Assembly (NCBI RefSeq): GCF_000447795.1
Contig: NZ_AUNI01000020.1
Location: 341,541-405,540, forward strand
Length of the DNA: 64,000 nucleotides
Direction: 5' to 3'
Source of the DNA: Bacteriovorax sp. Seq25_V
GTDB taxonomy: Bacteria > Bdellovibrionota > Bacteriovoracia > Bacteriovoracales > Bacteriovoracaceae
Under the pieces are notes generated by a model, which was given only the letters and a program-made list of their open reading frames with translations, was not told the origin of the DNA and ran no database searches. Positions 32,150 to 40,951 of this stretch are shown here, piece after piece (the stretch's first letter is position 1; every line of letters begins with the position of its first letter). Made by a program: the position numbers and the translations under genes.

Positions 32150-33640
32150 CTAAAATAGGGCATCAAACCACATTTTGCCTTCACGTGTATTACAATCAGA
32201 TTCCCAGATATGCTTAACTTCGAGGTAGGCAAGGATTCCTTCTACTCCCATCTCCCTTCCAATTCCTGATTCTTTAAGACCACCAAATGGCATCCCCGGG
32301 TTTAGAAGGTGATACTCATTTATCCAGATTGTTCCGGCCTCAAGCTTAGAGGCAATCGAATTAGCTTTGTTTTCGTCTTGTGTCCAGATCGCTGCTGCTA
32401 GCCCATAGATTGAGTCGTTTGCAAGGGCTATGGCCTCTTCTTCAGTTTTAAACTTTGTAACTCCGACAACAGGTCCAAAAATTTCTTCCTTCCAAATCGT
32501 ATTTGATGGCGTAATTTCAAATGCCGTTGGTCTAATGAAGTAACCTTTATCAAAACCCTCTCCGGTGATTCTCTCGCCACCAAAAAGAAGTTTTGCTCCT
32601 TCTTTCTTTGTCGTTTCAATATATCGCATAATTGTATTGAATTGCTTTTCAGATACAACTGGACCGAAGCCTGTATTTTTATCATTTGTTTGGCCAATGC
32701 TAATTTGCTCAATTCGAGTTAAGAACTTTGCCATGAATTGGTCATAGATTCCTTCTTGAACAAGCAGTCTTGTTCCTGAGTCACATGCTTGACCAGAGTG
32801 ATATAAGAATGCGTATAGTGCTCCATCTACTGCAATATCAAGGTCAGCGTCATCTAAGACGATGTTTGGAGACTTTCCACCAAGTTCAAGAGTTGTCTTT
32901 TTTACTGTTTTAGCAGACTCACCAAGAATAATTTTACCAACAGCTGTTGAGCCAGTGAAGGCTACCTTAGATATTTTCGGGTGAGAGATAAGGGCCTGAC
33001 CTTCTTTTGCGCCTCCCGTGATTACGTTTACAACACCATTTGGAACTCCAGATTCTTTTAAAATCTCTGCCAGGATTGATGCTGTTACAGGCGTTTCTGC
33101 TGCTGATTTAATAACTGTAGTACAACCTGTCGCAAGAACCGGTCCTATTTTCCAACCGGCCATTACGAGAGGGAAGTTCCATGGGATAATTTGTGCACAA
33201 ACACCGATTGGAGTGTATTGTCTTTTATTTTTTGAAAAGCCTTCTCTTGATGCTTTTGCATCTATTTCTTCAAAGTTGAATGTCGCAGCTACTTTACTCA
33301 TGACCTTAAAAAATGCTGAAGTGTTGTGTACATCTGCGGCTGCTTTTCTAAATGTTGAACCTGAGTCCTTAATTTCTTCTTCGATTAGCTCTTTTTTTCT
33401 TTCTTTAATTTTTTCTGAGATCGTAAGAAGGATTTCACTTCTTCTCTCTCTTGTCATTTCACTCCACTCCTTAGAGTAGAAGGCTGTATGAGCAGCTTCT
33501 ACGGCATCATTGATGTCTTCTTGTGAAGGATTATGAACTTTAGCGACAAGTTCACCTGTACACGGATCAATTGATTCAAAAGTTTCACCAGTTGAAGAAT
33601 TTTTGAATTCACCGTTTATAAATAATTTAATTTCTTTCAT
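32150..33640 (-). CDS. Aldehyde dehydrogenase of the paa-like operon
   Basis: 496 residues from ATG 33640 (GAGGTAG upstream). NAD(P)-dependent aldehyde dehydrogenase family: IIPWNFPLVMAGWKIGPVLA, GSTAVGK cofactor loop, ELGGKSPNIVLDDAD with the general-base Glu, and GQACDSGTRL with the catalytic Cys. Last gene of the leftward operon. In the phenylacetate pathway the ring-opened semialdehyde CoA is oxidised by the ALDH domain of PaaZ. A separate ALDH here could fill that role, but no MaoC-type hydrolase domain is fused to it. Confidence 0.9.
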   Translation of the reverse strand: MKEIKLFINGEFKNSSTGETFESIDPCTGELVAKVHNPSQEDINDAVEAAHTAFYSKEWSEMTRERRSEILLTISEKIKERKKELIEEEIKDSGSTFRKAAADVHNTSAFFKVMSKVAATFNFEEIDAKASREGFSKNKRQYTPIGVCAQIIPWNFPLVMAGWKIGPVLATGCTTVIKSAAETPVTASILAEILKESGVPNGVVNVITGGAKEGQALISHPKISKVAFTGSTAVGKIILGESAKTVKKTTLELGGKSPNIVLDDADLDIAVDGALYAFLYHSGQACDSGTRLLVQEGIYDQFMAKFLTRIEQISIGQTNDKNTGFGPVVSEKQFNTIMRYIETTKKEGAKLLFGGERITGEGFDKGYFIRPTAFEITPSNTIWKEEIFGPVVGVTKFKTEEEAIALANDSIYGLAAAIWTQDENKANSIASKLEAGTIWINEYHLLNPGMPFGGLKESGIGREMGVEGILAYLEVKHIWESDCNTREGKMWFDALF

Positions 33641-33654
33641 ATCTACCTCGTTAA

Positions 33655-34851
33655 TTAGCAATTTTCTAAGCTTAAGCTCACACCTTGTCCAACTCCTACA
33701 CACATTGTTGCAAGGGCTTGCTTGAAATTTTTATTTTCTTGAAGAATATGCGTCAGTGTTGTTGTGATTCTTGCTCCTGAACATCCTAGGGGATGTCCAA
33801 GTGCAATTGCACCACCTTTGAGATTCACTTTTTCTGGATCAACTTCAAGCTCTCTCATACAACCTAATGCTTGAACAGCAAAAGCCTCGTTGAATTCAAA
33901 AACGTCGAAATCAGAAATCTTCTTGTTGAATTTTTTTAGTAATACTTTTGTTGACTCAACCGGACCAAGGCCCATAATACTTGGATGAATTCCTCTGACA
34001 GCTCCGCCTGTTATTCTTGCTAGTGGTTTTAAGTTATGCTTCCTTAAAAAATCTTCTGATACTATTGCTACACAACTTGCCCCATCATTCATGGGAGAAG
34101 AATTTCCTGGTGTTACACTTCCACCTTTTCTAAAAACAGCTGGAAGTTTTGCCATTTGTTCAAGTGTTGTGTTTGCACGTGGACATTCGTCTTCGGATAC
34201 TTTGAGTAATTCTTTTTTTAGTTGAAGTTCGAGAGAAACTACTTCGTTGGCAAATTTGCCATCTTCCCAAGCTTTACTTGCCTTCATATGCGAGTTGTAA
34301 GCGAAAAGATCCTGCTCTTCTCTTGTTATATTTAACTTTTGTGCAACTTCTTCTGCTGTTTCACCCATACCAAGAAGAGGAAACATTTCTTTCATTTTTG
34401 GATTTGGGAAGCGCCACCCAAAAGTTGTATCATACATTTGTGAGTCTCGACCAAATGCAGATGATCCTTTTGACATAACATATGGTGCTCGAGTCATGCT
34501 CTCTGCACCACCTACAAGAATACAGTCAGCGATTCCTGAAGCAATTCTTGAGTATCCATCAATGATGGCATCAAGGCTTGATGCGCATAATCTATTAACC
34601 GTAACTCCAGGAACTTCAAGAGGAAGACCCGCGAGAATCGTGGCCATTCTCGAAAGATTTCTGTTATCTTCGCCTGCCTGATTTGCACAGCCTGTGATAA
34701 CGTCATCAATTTCTTTCATATCAAAACTAAAAGAATCTTTAAAATCTCTAAAAAGAGTTGCGAGCATGTCATCTACACGAAAGTGAGATAGACTGCCTCC
34801 AAGCTTTCCAATGGGAGTTCTCTTAGCGTGAATGATAAATACATCTTTCAT
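33655..34851 (-). CDS. paaJ: Beta-ketoadipyl-CoA / acetyl-CoA thiolase
   Basis: 398 residues. Thiolase signatures: [11 protein letters not shown] with the acyl-carrying Cys, [27 protein letters not shown] with His, and [12 protein letters not shown] with the second Cys. The N-terminal region ([46 protein letters not shown]) is characteristic of PaaJ/PcaF, which cleave 3-oxoadipyl-CoA to acetyl-CoA and succinyl-CoA. It sits between paaH and the ALDH, as expected in such a pathway. Confidence 0.92.
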   Translation of the reverse strand: MKDVFIIHAKRTPIGKLGGSLSHFRVDDMLATLFRDFKDSFSFDMKEIDDVITGCANQAGEDNRNLSRMATILAGLPLEVPGVTVNRLCASSLDAIIDGYSRIASGIADCILVGGAESMTRAPYVMSKGSSAFGRDSQMYDTTFGWRFPNPKMKEMFPLLGMGETAEEVAQKLNITREEQDLFAYNSHMKASKAWEDGKFANEVVSLELQLKKELLKVSEDECPRANTTLEQMAKLPAVFRKGGSVTPGNSSPMNDGASCVAIVSEDFLRKHNLKPLARITGGAVRGIHPSIMGLGPVESTKVLLKKFNKKISDFDVFEFNEAFAVQALGCMRELEVDPEKVNLKGGAIALGHPLGCSGARITTTLTHILQENKNFKQALATMCVGVGQGVSLSLENC

Positions 34852-34865
34852 ATAATTCTCCGGTA

Positions 34866-35528
34866 CTAAATTTTTAATTTAAGTGATTTGCTAACACGGT
34901 AACGGCTGTCTTCCGTAACTTTGTATAGTTCTGTTAACACGTGGTAAACAAATATTGGTTCAATCTTTTCTGACCATTCAATTGGGCCTAGAGGGTAGTT
35001 AACTCCATACTTCATGGCCGTATCAAGTGATTCATCAGTTGCTAAATTCTCATCTTTTGCAAAATGAGCCTCATTGATAATCATGGAAATAATTCTTGGG
35101 TAAGTAAAACAGATTCCCGGAGCTTCGACTCTTTTTGATTTAAGGCCAATCTCTTTGAGAAAGTTTGTCATTAATTCAAATGAATGATCATCTCTTGACG
35201 ATACTTCAACTGTTTGGTTTGGAGAGTAGAAAGCTCCTGCGAAACATGTTGTTAGGCTACTTATATTCTTTACTAAATAATCACCCCAGTTAATAGTTGT
35301 ATCACTAAAAATTGGTGCATCTGTATAGTTTTCAATACTCAGAAGTAATTCAGCTTTTGAATCCGTATCCATTACAGTGAAATCAAGAATCATTTCTCTA
35401 TTCTCAAAGTCATTTGGTGAAAGTTCATAAAGAGCTTGCGAGTCTACTTCAAGAATATCGTAATCTGTCCCAGCTAGTGCTTGAGCTAGAGGGTGGTTAT
35501 CTGTTGCTAAAATGAGTTTACTTGTCAT
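34866..35528 (-). CDS. paaH: 3-hydroxyadipyl-CoA dehydrogenase, C-terminal half as separate protein
   Basis: The frame is open from 35672, but ATG 35528 is the sensible start (220 aa), 11 nt inside the upstream gene's end. The sequence corresponds to the second half of PaaH: a degenerate Rossmann-like segment, then CFTYPRIISMIINEAHFA and DTAMKYGVNYPLGPIEWSEKI, the second 3HCDH C-terminal domain. Together with the next protein it adds up to a normal PaaH of about 508 residues. Either a natural fission or a frameshift; the well-placed ATG and stop favour fission. Confidence 0.82.
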   Translation of the reverse strand: MTSKLILATDNHPLAQALAGTDYDILEVDSQALYELSPNDFENREMILDFTVMDTDSKAELLLSIENYTDAPIFSDTTINWGDYLVKNISSLTTCFAGAFYSPNQTVEVSSRDDHSFELMTNFLKEIGLKSKRVEAPGICFTYPRIISMIINEAHFAKDENLATDESLDTAMKYGVNYPLGPIEWSEKIEPIFVYHVLTELYKVTEDSRYRVSKSLKLKI

Positions 35529-36384
35529 AGCTATAAAATCCTTTCCCGACCTTTTTTCCAATGCGACCACTGTCGACCATTTCTCTTTGAACTCGATGCG
35601 GCCTAAATCTTGGGTCATTGTAGTAGCTATTCCAAACGCTACAAGTAACGTCATAGTTGATATCAATTCCAATGAGATCCATTAGAGTAAAAGGACCCAT
35701 TTTAAAGCCACCAACCTCTGTCATCACTTCATCAATTTCCTTAATTTTATCTTGGTCATAACTTTCTAGTACTTGAAAAGCTTCTCCATAGAAGTTACGA
35801 GCGACGCGATTAACAATGAATCCAGGGTAGTCTTTGCAAATTGCTGGTTTCTTTCCTTGAGCTGCAAACCATGTTTTTAGATTGTTAGCGAGCTCTTTTG
35901 AAGACCAAGGAGTTTCGATGATTTCTACCAACTTCATAATAGTCGCTGGATTGAAGAAGTGAAGACCAAGAGTTTTTTCTTGTCTTCCTTTTGAAAGGTT
36001 TCTTGCTAATGTTGTAATTGGTATACTTGAGGTATTAGAAGCAAGTACTGTATGCTTACTCATGGTTTTATCGAGTTTTAAGAAGAGATCGGTCTTGATT
36101 TTTAAATCCTCAATAATAGCCTCAATTACGAGATCTGAATCAGTTGAGTAATTTTCAAGGTCAACAACTTTGAGATTGTTTAGTGTTGCAGTAACTTGTG
36201 CTTCTGTAAATTTACCTTTGGCCTTTAAAGTATTTAGAGAGTCCGCAATCATTTTTTGAGATTTTATTGCCATCTCTGATACAGCGTCGGTTAGTTCAAC
36301 AATAACTCCTTGTTGCGCAAACCATTGAGCTATACCTCTTCCCATGGTGCCAGCACCAATAATGAGAACTTTATTTATTTCCAT
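35518..36384 (-). CDS. paaH: 3-hydroxyacyl-CoA dehydrogenase, N-terminal half
   Basis: 288 residues. NAD-binding VLIIGAGTMGRGIAQWFAQQG at the start, HFFNPATIMKLVEII with the catalytic His-Asn environment, then KDYPGFIVNRVARNFYGEA and the 3HCDH C-terminal helices (MGPFTLMDLIGIDINY). It ends in VGKGFYSYDK like stand-alone 3-hydroxybutyryl-CoA dehydrogenases, so it can be a complete enzyme on its own. In paa pathways this step oxidises 3-hydroxyadipyl-CoA to 3-oxoadipyl-CoA. Confidence 0.9.
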   Translation of the reverse strand: MEINKVLIIGAGTMGRGIAQWFAQQGVIVELTDAVSEMAIKSQKMIADSLNTLKAKGKFTEAQVTATLNNLKVVDLENYSTDSDLVIEAIIEDLKIKTDLFLKLDKTMSKHTVLASNTSSIPITTLARNLSKGRQEKTLGLHFFNPATIMKLVEIIETPWSSKELANNLKTWFAAQGKKPAICKDYPGFIVNRVARNFYGEAFQVLESYDQDKIKEIDEVMTEVGGFKMGPFTLMDLIGIDINYDVTCSVWNSYYNDPRFRPHRVQREMVDSGRIGKKVGKGFYSYDK

Positions 36385-36447
36385 CCTGTGGATTCCTTTA
36401 GATGAAGTTAAGATGGGGGAGAGAGCTCCCCCTCTTTTTTGTGATGA

Positions 36448-37260
36448 CTATTGTCTTGTTGGTTGTTCTTCCTCTTTGTATTCAGGAAGTACAAGGCCTG
36501 CTTGTTCACACATGTCTTGAACTTCTTTTACGAAAGTATCTCTTACCATTTGATTATTTCTCTTCTTAAGCCCAAGGTTTACATAGAGATCATTTGAACG
36601 ACCTGAAGTTGAACCAAAAACGTTCATCACTCGTGGCCACCAAATATTCAATCTTTCCTGTAAGAAATCTTTTTTCTCACTCGCTGCAAGTATCTTGATC
36701 CACTTGTCTCCGTGAGCAAGGTGCATGATTTCTTCTTTATAAATCCCTTCGATTCCTTTTTTCCAAGGAAGGTAACTTGAATCTAGTGTGTCTTCTAGTT
36801 GATGACCAGCTGCTCTGTCCATTAGGAAGTTAAATAGAATAAAGTCTTCCCAGAAGTTAATTCCGTAATAGAAGATATTAACTCTGTAATCATCTTTTAA
36901 TCTTTGAAAACCAATTTGAGCTTTATCTTCTGGACTCTTCCAGCCAAGCTCTGTTTTTTCAATATGTGACATTACGTCCTCTCCAAGACCTTCTAGGAGC
37001 TTGTAGATAACTGAAGCATGTCTCATTTCATCTTTTACAATTTGTGCAACAATTACTTTTTCTTGCATTGTTGGAGCTTTCTCAATCCATGGAGCATAAC
37101 CTAGGGCCCCAGAGTATTCTGAGTCATGTTGCATCCAAAGAAGATTTTTTAACGCCTTCTTGTATAGCGGAGGTAATTCTTCACCAGCATCAAATTTTCT
37201 ACCATTTCTAATTTCATCAAATAATTTGATTTCTTCTTCTGTATATTGTCTTGCACTCAT
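36448..37260 (-). CDS. paaA: PaaA-like diiron monooxygenase subunit
   Basis: 270 residues, ferritin-like four-helix fold of the PaaA/PaaC family. Diiron ligand candidates are Glu48 (HDSEYSG), Glu78-x-x-His81 (KDEMRHA), Glu138 (FWEDF) and Glu177-x-x-His180 (KEEIMHL). KAPTMQEKVIVAQIVKDE, RLNIWWPRVMNVFG and LVLPEYK align with PaaA of phenylacetyl-CoA epoxidase. The other epoxidase subunits (PaaB, C, D and the reductase E) are absent from this operon. It may need partners encoded elsewhere or may be a distinct single-subunit enzyme. Confidence 0.8.
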   Translation of the reverse strand: MSARQYTEEEIKLFDEIRNGRKFDAGEELPPLYKKALKNLLWMQHDSEYSGALGYAPWIEKAPTMQEKVIVAQIVKDEMRHASVIYKLLEGLGEDVMSHIEKTELGWKSPEDKAQIGFQRLKDDYRVNIFYYGINFWEDFILFNFLMDRAAGHQLEDTLDSSYLPWKKGIEGIYKEEIMHLAHGDKWIKILAASEKKDFLQERLNIWWPRVMNVFGSTSGRSNDLYVNLGLKKRNNQMVRDTFVKEVQDMCEQAGLVLPEYKEEEQPTRQ

Positions 37261-37272
37261 ATAAACTCCTTA

Positions 37273-38061
37273 TTATTTTCCTAAAAATTTTGGTGATCTC
37301 TTTTCAAAGAATGCATTAAGGCCCTCTTTGTAATCTTCTGAATTGCCCAGGAAGCGCTGTGAGCTTACTTCTCTGCTCATAACTTCATTATAGTCTAAGT
37401 CTTGAGCGCGTGAGATATTTTCTTTTATAATTTCAACACTCATCGGAGCTAAGAGATTAATATCTCTTGCCCATTTTTTCGCTACTTCAAGAAACTGTTC
37501 ATCTTGTGCGTTTATAAGACCTGCTTCAGTCATTTTTTGTGCAGTTAAGGCTTCATTGAATAAGAAAAATTCAAGTGCTTTTTTTGGTCCAAGAGCTTGA
37601 GTGAAAGTCTTTGTCGCTCCAGCATCTGGACAAAGGCCAAGTTTTGAAAAGCCTGAAACAAATTTTGCATCCGGATGAGAAACAATGAGGTCACATGCGA
37701 GAGCAACTGATACACCTGCTCCAGCACAAACACCATTGATTGCACCAATCACAATCTTCTTAGATTCTCTAATTGCATTTACAAGTGGATTCCACTCTGT
37801 CTCAAGCGTTTCGCCTAGGTCGACAGCACGATCACTTGCTTGTACTGTGCGATCGTTGAGATCTTGTCCTGAACAAAATGCTTTTCCTTCACTTGTGAGA
37901 ATAATACAACCAACTTCGCTATCTTTATTTAACTGTCTAATTGCTCTAATTAATTCGAACTTCGCTTCTTTTGTGAGAGCGCCATAAACCTCTGGACGAT
38001 TAATTGTGATCGTTCCTGTGAAGTTTTCTTTTGTTACTAAAATATTTTTAAATTCACTCAT
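37273..38061 (-). CDS. paaG: PaaG-type ring-epoxide isomerase (crotonase fold)
   Basis: 262 residues. Crotonase oxyanion-hole segments AFCSGQDLND and NGVCAGAGVSVALACDL. GQDLND followed by DLGETLETEWNPLV is the signature that separates PaaG, which isomerises the epoxide to oxepin-CoA, from ordinary hydratases. The Asp in LGLCPDAGA matches the PaaG catalytic Asp. It is directly upstream of the PaaA-like gene with a 12-nt gap, and one nt separates it from paaF. Confidence 0.88.
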   Translation of the reverse strand: MSEFKNILVTKENFTGTITINRPEVYGALTKEAKFELIRAIRQLNKDSEVGCIILTSEGKAFCSGQDLNDRTVQASDRAVDLGETLETEWNPLVNAIRESKKIVIGAINGVCAGAGVSVALACDLIVSHPDAKFVSGFSKLGLCPDAGATKTFTQALGPKKALEFFLFNEALTAQKMTEAGLINAQDEQFLEVAKKWARDINLLAPMSVEIIKENISRAQDLDYNEVMSREVSSQRFLGNSEDYKEGLNAFFEKRSPKFLGK

Positions 38062-38841
38062 TTAATCACCTTTGTATTCTGGTTCTCTTTTTTCGAGAAA
38101 AGCTCTCATTCCTTCTTTTTGATCACGAGAAGCAAAAGTTAGATAGAAGTTTCTTCTTTCAAAATCAATAGCATCAGACTGACTCATTTCATAGGCCTTA
38201 TTAACTGACTCTTTACATAGTCTAACTGCTACAGGAGCTCTATTGGCAATTGTCTTGGCCAGTTCATAAGCTTCTTGTAGAAGTGTTTTAACTGGAGTTA
38301 CTTTGGCAACTAGCCCCCAATCGTATGCTGTTTTTGCATCGATCATTTCACCTGTTAGAACCATCATCATTGCCTTGCTCTTACCGATAGCCCTCGTTAA
38401 GCGTTGTGTTCCACCAGCTCCTGGCGTTGTCCCAATCTTAATTTCTGGTTGTCCAAATTTTGCAGAGTCTGATGCAATCATAATGTCACAAGACATTGCT
38501 AGTTCACAGCCGCCACCTAGAGCATAACCATTAACTGCTGCAATAATCGGTTTTGTTATCATTGCCAATTGTTGCCATGATCTGAAACGATTATCTGTAA
38601 TTTGATCAATAGGTGTGGCTTCAACCATTTGTGCGATATCGGCTCCGGCCGCAAATGCTTGTTCGTTACCCGTTAAGATTATTGAGCGAACAACATCGTT
38701 ATCTTCAAGATCGAAGAGAGCTTCAACAAGTTCTTGCATGAGTTCTGTAGAAAGTGCATTTAAGACTTTCGGTCTATTGAGCCTTATAAGGGCAACATGT
38801 TTATCACCGTTATATGGATGTTCAACAATAATATTTTCCAA
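38062..38841 (-). CDS. paaF: PaaF-type enoyl-CoA hydratase
   Basis: 259 residues of the crotonase family. AFAAGADIAQMVEA and NGYALGGGCELAMSCDI form the oxyanion hole, and GQPEIKIGTTPGAGGTQRL holds the two catalytic acidic positions in hydratase context. In paa operons PaaF hydrates 2,3-dehydroadipyl-CoA to 3-hydroxyadipyl-CoA. General short-chain enoyl-CoA hydratase is the alternative; operon position favours PaaF. Confidence 0.85.
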   Translation of the reverse strand: MENIIVEHPYNGDKHVALIRLNRPKVLNALSTELMQELVEALFDLEDNDVVRSIILTGNEQAFAAGADIAQMVEATPIDQITDNRFRSWQQLAMITKPIIAAVNGYALGGGCELAMSCDIMIASDSAKFGQPEIKIGTTPGAGGTQRLTRAIGKSKAMMMVLTGEMIDAKTAYDWGLVAKVTPVKTLLQEAYELAKTIANRAPVAVRLCKESVNKAYEMSQSDAIDFERRNFYLTFASRDQKEGMRAFLEKREPEYKGD

Positions 38842-38855
38842 GATTGAATCCTTGA

Positions 38856-39170
38856 TTAAAGTGGTTTTGTTACTACTTCTTCTGCAAAGTGAATTGAGAC
38901 AATATCTTTTGCAAAGCTCATAAGGTCTTTTCCAGCTGCTGCATTTTCCTCTGACTTCATTGCAACTTTAAAGTCATCTTTATTTTTGAAAACCATTTCT
39001 GCAATGATATGTAGGTTGCTTGCTCCGGCCGGAGTACCTTGGATTTTATTTACACGAAGCTCTACAAGACCTGGAACTTTAGCAGCTAGTGGCCCGTGAA
39101 CTTCGTTATAGTGTTTTTCAAATGCATCAATATCATTTGGAATTTTGTAAATTGCGATCAATTTATACAT
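38856..39170 (-). CDS. EthD-family dimeric alpha/beta-barrel protein
   Basis: 104 residues matching EthD domains: MYKLIAIYKIPNDIDAFEKHY followed by NEVHGPLAAKVPGL. These ferredoxin-like dimers occur in catabolic operons, where some act as accessory proteins or as isomerases/lactonases. First gene of the leftward paa-like operon, with a good predicted promoter 30 nt upstream. Exact role unknown. Confidence 0.85.
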   Translation of the reverse strand: MYKLIAIYKIPNDIDAFEKHYNEVHGPLAAKVPGLVELRVNKIQGTPAGASNLHIIAEMVFKNKDDFKVAMKSEENAAAGKDLMSFAKDIVSIHFAEEVVTKPL

Positions 39171-39207
39171 AGATATGTCCCTTTCTTAAAGATAATTAAT
39201 TCCATAA

Positions 39208-39236
39208 AGTATAGGGATTTAAGGAGCCTCTGATAA
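39208..39236 (-). promoter_or_regulatory. Predicted sigma-70-type promoter of paa-like operon
   Basis: On the minus strand: TTATCA (39231-39236), 17-nt spacer, TATACT (39208-39213), ending about 38 nt before the EthD start. Confidence 0.5.
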
Positions 39237-39388
39237 GACTCAGCGCATGCTTATTAGTGTGTTACTTTGCTCTACCATATTGATATTTAACAATTATTAT
39301 TGAAAATTAACAATAATTTACTTTGTTTAATTTCAATACTTTCCGATAATTAACTAAATAGAGATTAATTTTAAGTATGGTGGTATTT

Positions 39389-40951
39389 ATGAAAATATTT
39401 CGAAAGATCAATGTTCAGATTTTTTCGTTAGTTTTAGTCCTTATTTTTTTTCAACTTGTCATTAGTGCCCTGAGTTACTTCTCAATAAAAACTGTTAACA
39501 ATGGACTTGTTTCTGTTTTTGAAAAACGTTTACCATCAATAGATAATCTTGTTCAGGCCGATAGAGACTTTCAGCAAGCACTTGTCGCTGAGAGAACTCT
39601 TTTGATGGACGGATTAAGTGATAAGGAATATGCATCTCTAGTTAAAGATTATGATAAAAATAGAAAGCAAGTTATTGAACGATTTTCAACTTTTGCTAAG
39701 CTCGCTGCAACCGAGGAAGAAAAGAAGCTTATTGAAAGCTTTACAAAGAAGTATGAGAGTTGGGCGCAGTTCTCAGATAAGAACCTACCAATTTTAAAGG
39801 TAGATTATAAGGGATCTAGAAAAGATTATGTTGAAAAATCTTTACACGGAGCCTCAAAACTCTTTGAAGACTCAAGAGGTGATCTTGATGCTCTTCAAGA
39901 ATTTATTTTAAATTATGCAGATAAAGAGTTTGAAGGTGCACAAGAGACATACAATTCATCCGTTAAGGAGTTAATTTTAGCGTTAATAATTGGTTTACTA
40001 TCTTCTGGATTATTAAGTTTCTTCATTGTAAGAAATATCACGAAGAAGATTTCTTTTGCTGTTAAGACAATTAATGGAAATAAAGATGATCTTAATAATA
40101 TTTCCGAGAACCTTTCAAATAAGTCAGTTGAATTATCATCTATTGCTCAAGAGCAATCTGCCAGTGTAGAGGAAACATCTTCATCCCTTCACGAAATCTC
40201 TCAGATGGTAAAAAAGAACACTGATATTGCTGTAAATTCTGCTGATATGGTTGGAACCGGTAAGAATCAACTATCAGAGGGGATTGGTCTCATTTTTAAA
40301 CTTGCTGAAAGAATTAAGGATGTTAACCAGGCGTCTCAAGATCTTGGAAAAAGTGTTGATGAAAACCACACACGTCTTTCTGAAATTCTTGGTGTATTTA
40401 ATGAAATTCAAAGTAAGACTAGCGTTATTAACGATATCGTTTTTCAGACAAAATTGCTGTCCTTCAACGCTTCTGTTGAGGCAGCCCGTGCTGGAGAGCA
40501 TGGAAAGGGCTTTGCTGTTGTTGCTGAGGAGATAGGTGGTCTTGCTCAGCAAAGTGGTAAGTCAGCAAATGAAATCTCCACAGAACTTGATAATAGTTTT
40601 GGTAGTATTTCGGGGATTATTCAGCGCTCAAAAGATGAGGTTTTTGCTGGAGTTAATAATAATAAATCATTAATTGAAGAATGTTTAAATCTGTCGCAAG
40701 AGTGTGAAAGTGTACTGCAAAAAATTAGTACAATGTTTGAGTCCATATCTTCATCGTCTATTGAAATTGCAGACGCATCGAAGGAACAAAGTGTAGGTGT
40801 CGAGGAAATAAACTCAGCGGTACAGGAAATCAATGATTCAAACCAGGTGACTGCTCAGCGTTCAAATGAGGTTGAAAATCTGTCTAGGAATATTCATAAT
40901 GTTTCAGAGTTATTAAGCGAATCGATAGAGGAACTGAATAAGATGATATGA
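39389..40951 (+). CDS. Methyl-accepting chemotaxis protein, four-helix-bundle sensor
   Basis: 520 residues from ATG 39389 (GGTGG upstream; ATG 39377 is the alternative). TM1 spans about 11-30, then a periplasmic helical bundle of about 155 residues (LPSIDNLVQADRDFQQALVAERTLLM) of the 4HB_MCP kind. TM2 spans about 190-212, and the signalling hairpin contains VFQTKLLSFNASVEAARAGEHG. TCCGATAA at 39341-39348 resembles a FliA -10, without a convincing -35. The stop overlaps the next gene, so the periplasmic protein encoded there is probably its ligand-sensing partner. Confidence 0.92.
   Translation: MKIFRKINVQIFSLVLVLIFFQLVISALSYFSIKTVNNGLVSVFEKRLPSIDNLVQADRDFQQALVAERTLLMDGLSDKEYASLVKDYDKNRKQVIERFSTFAKLAATEEEKKLIESFTKKYESWAQFSDKNLPILKVDYKGSRKDYVEKSLHGASKLFEDSRGDLDALQEFILNYADKEFEGAQETYNSSVKELILALIIGLLSSGLLSFFIVRNITKKISFAVKTINGNKDDLNNISENLSNKSVELSSIAQEQSASVEETSSSLHEISQMVKKNTDIAVNSADMVGTGKNQLSEGIGLIFKLAERIKDVNQASQDLGKSVDENHTRLSEILGVFNEIQSKTSVINDIVFQTKLLSFNASVEAARAGEHGKGFAVVAEEIGGLAQQSGKSANEISTELDNSFGSISGIIQRSKDEVFAGVNNNKSLIEECLNLSQECESVLQKISTMFESISSSSIEIADASKEQSVGVEEINSAVQEINDSNQVTAQRSNEVENLSRNIHNVSELLSESIEELNKMI

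Noticed and set aside
34866..35672. Extended start for the PaaH C-terminal protein at 35672
   Set aside because: The extra 48 residues read antisense-like through the other paaH half in a different frame, and ATG 35528 is well placed at the overlap.
39296..39317. ATTATTG/CAATAAT inverted repeat between the EthD gene and the MCP
   Set aside because: Seven-base AT-only arms in AT-rich DNA are expected by chance and do not overlap either predicted promoter.
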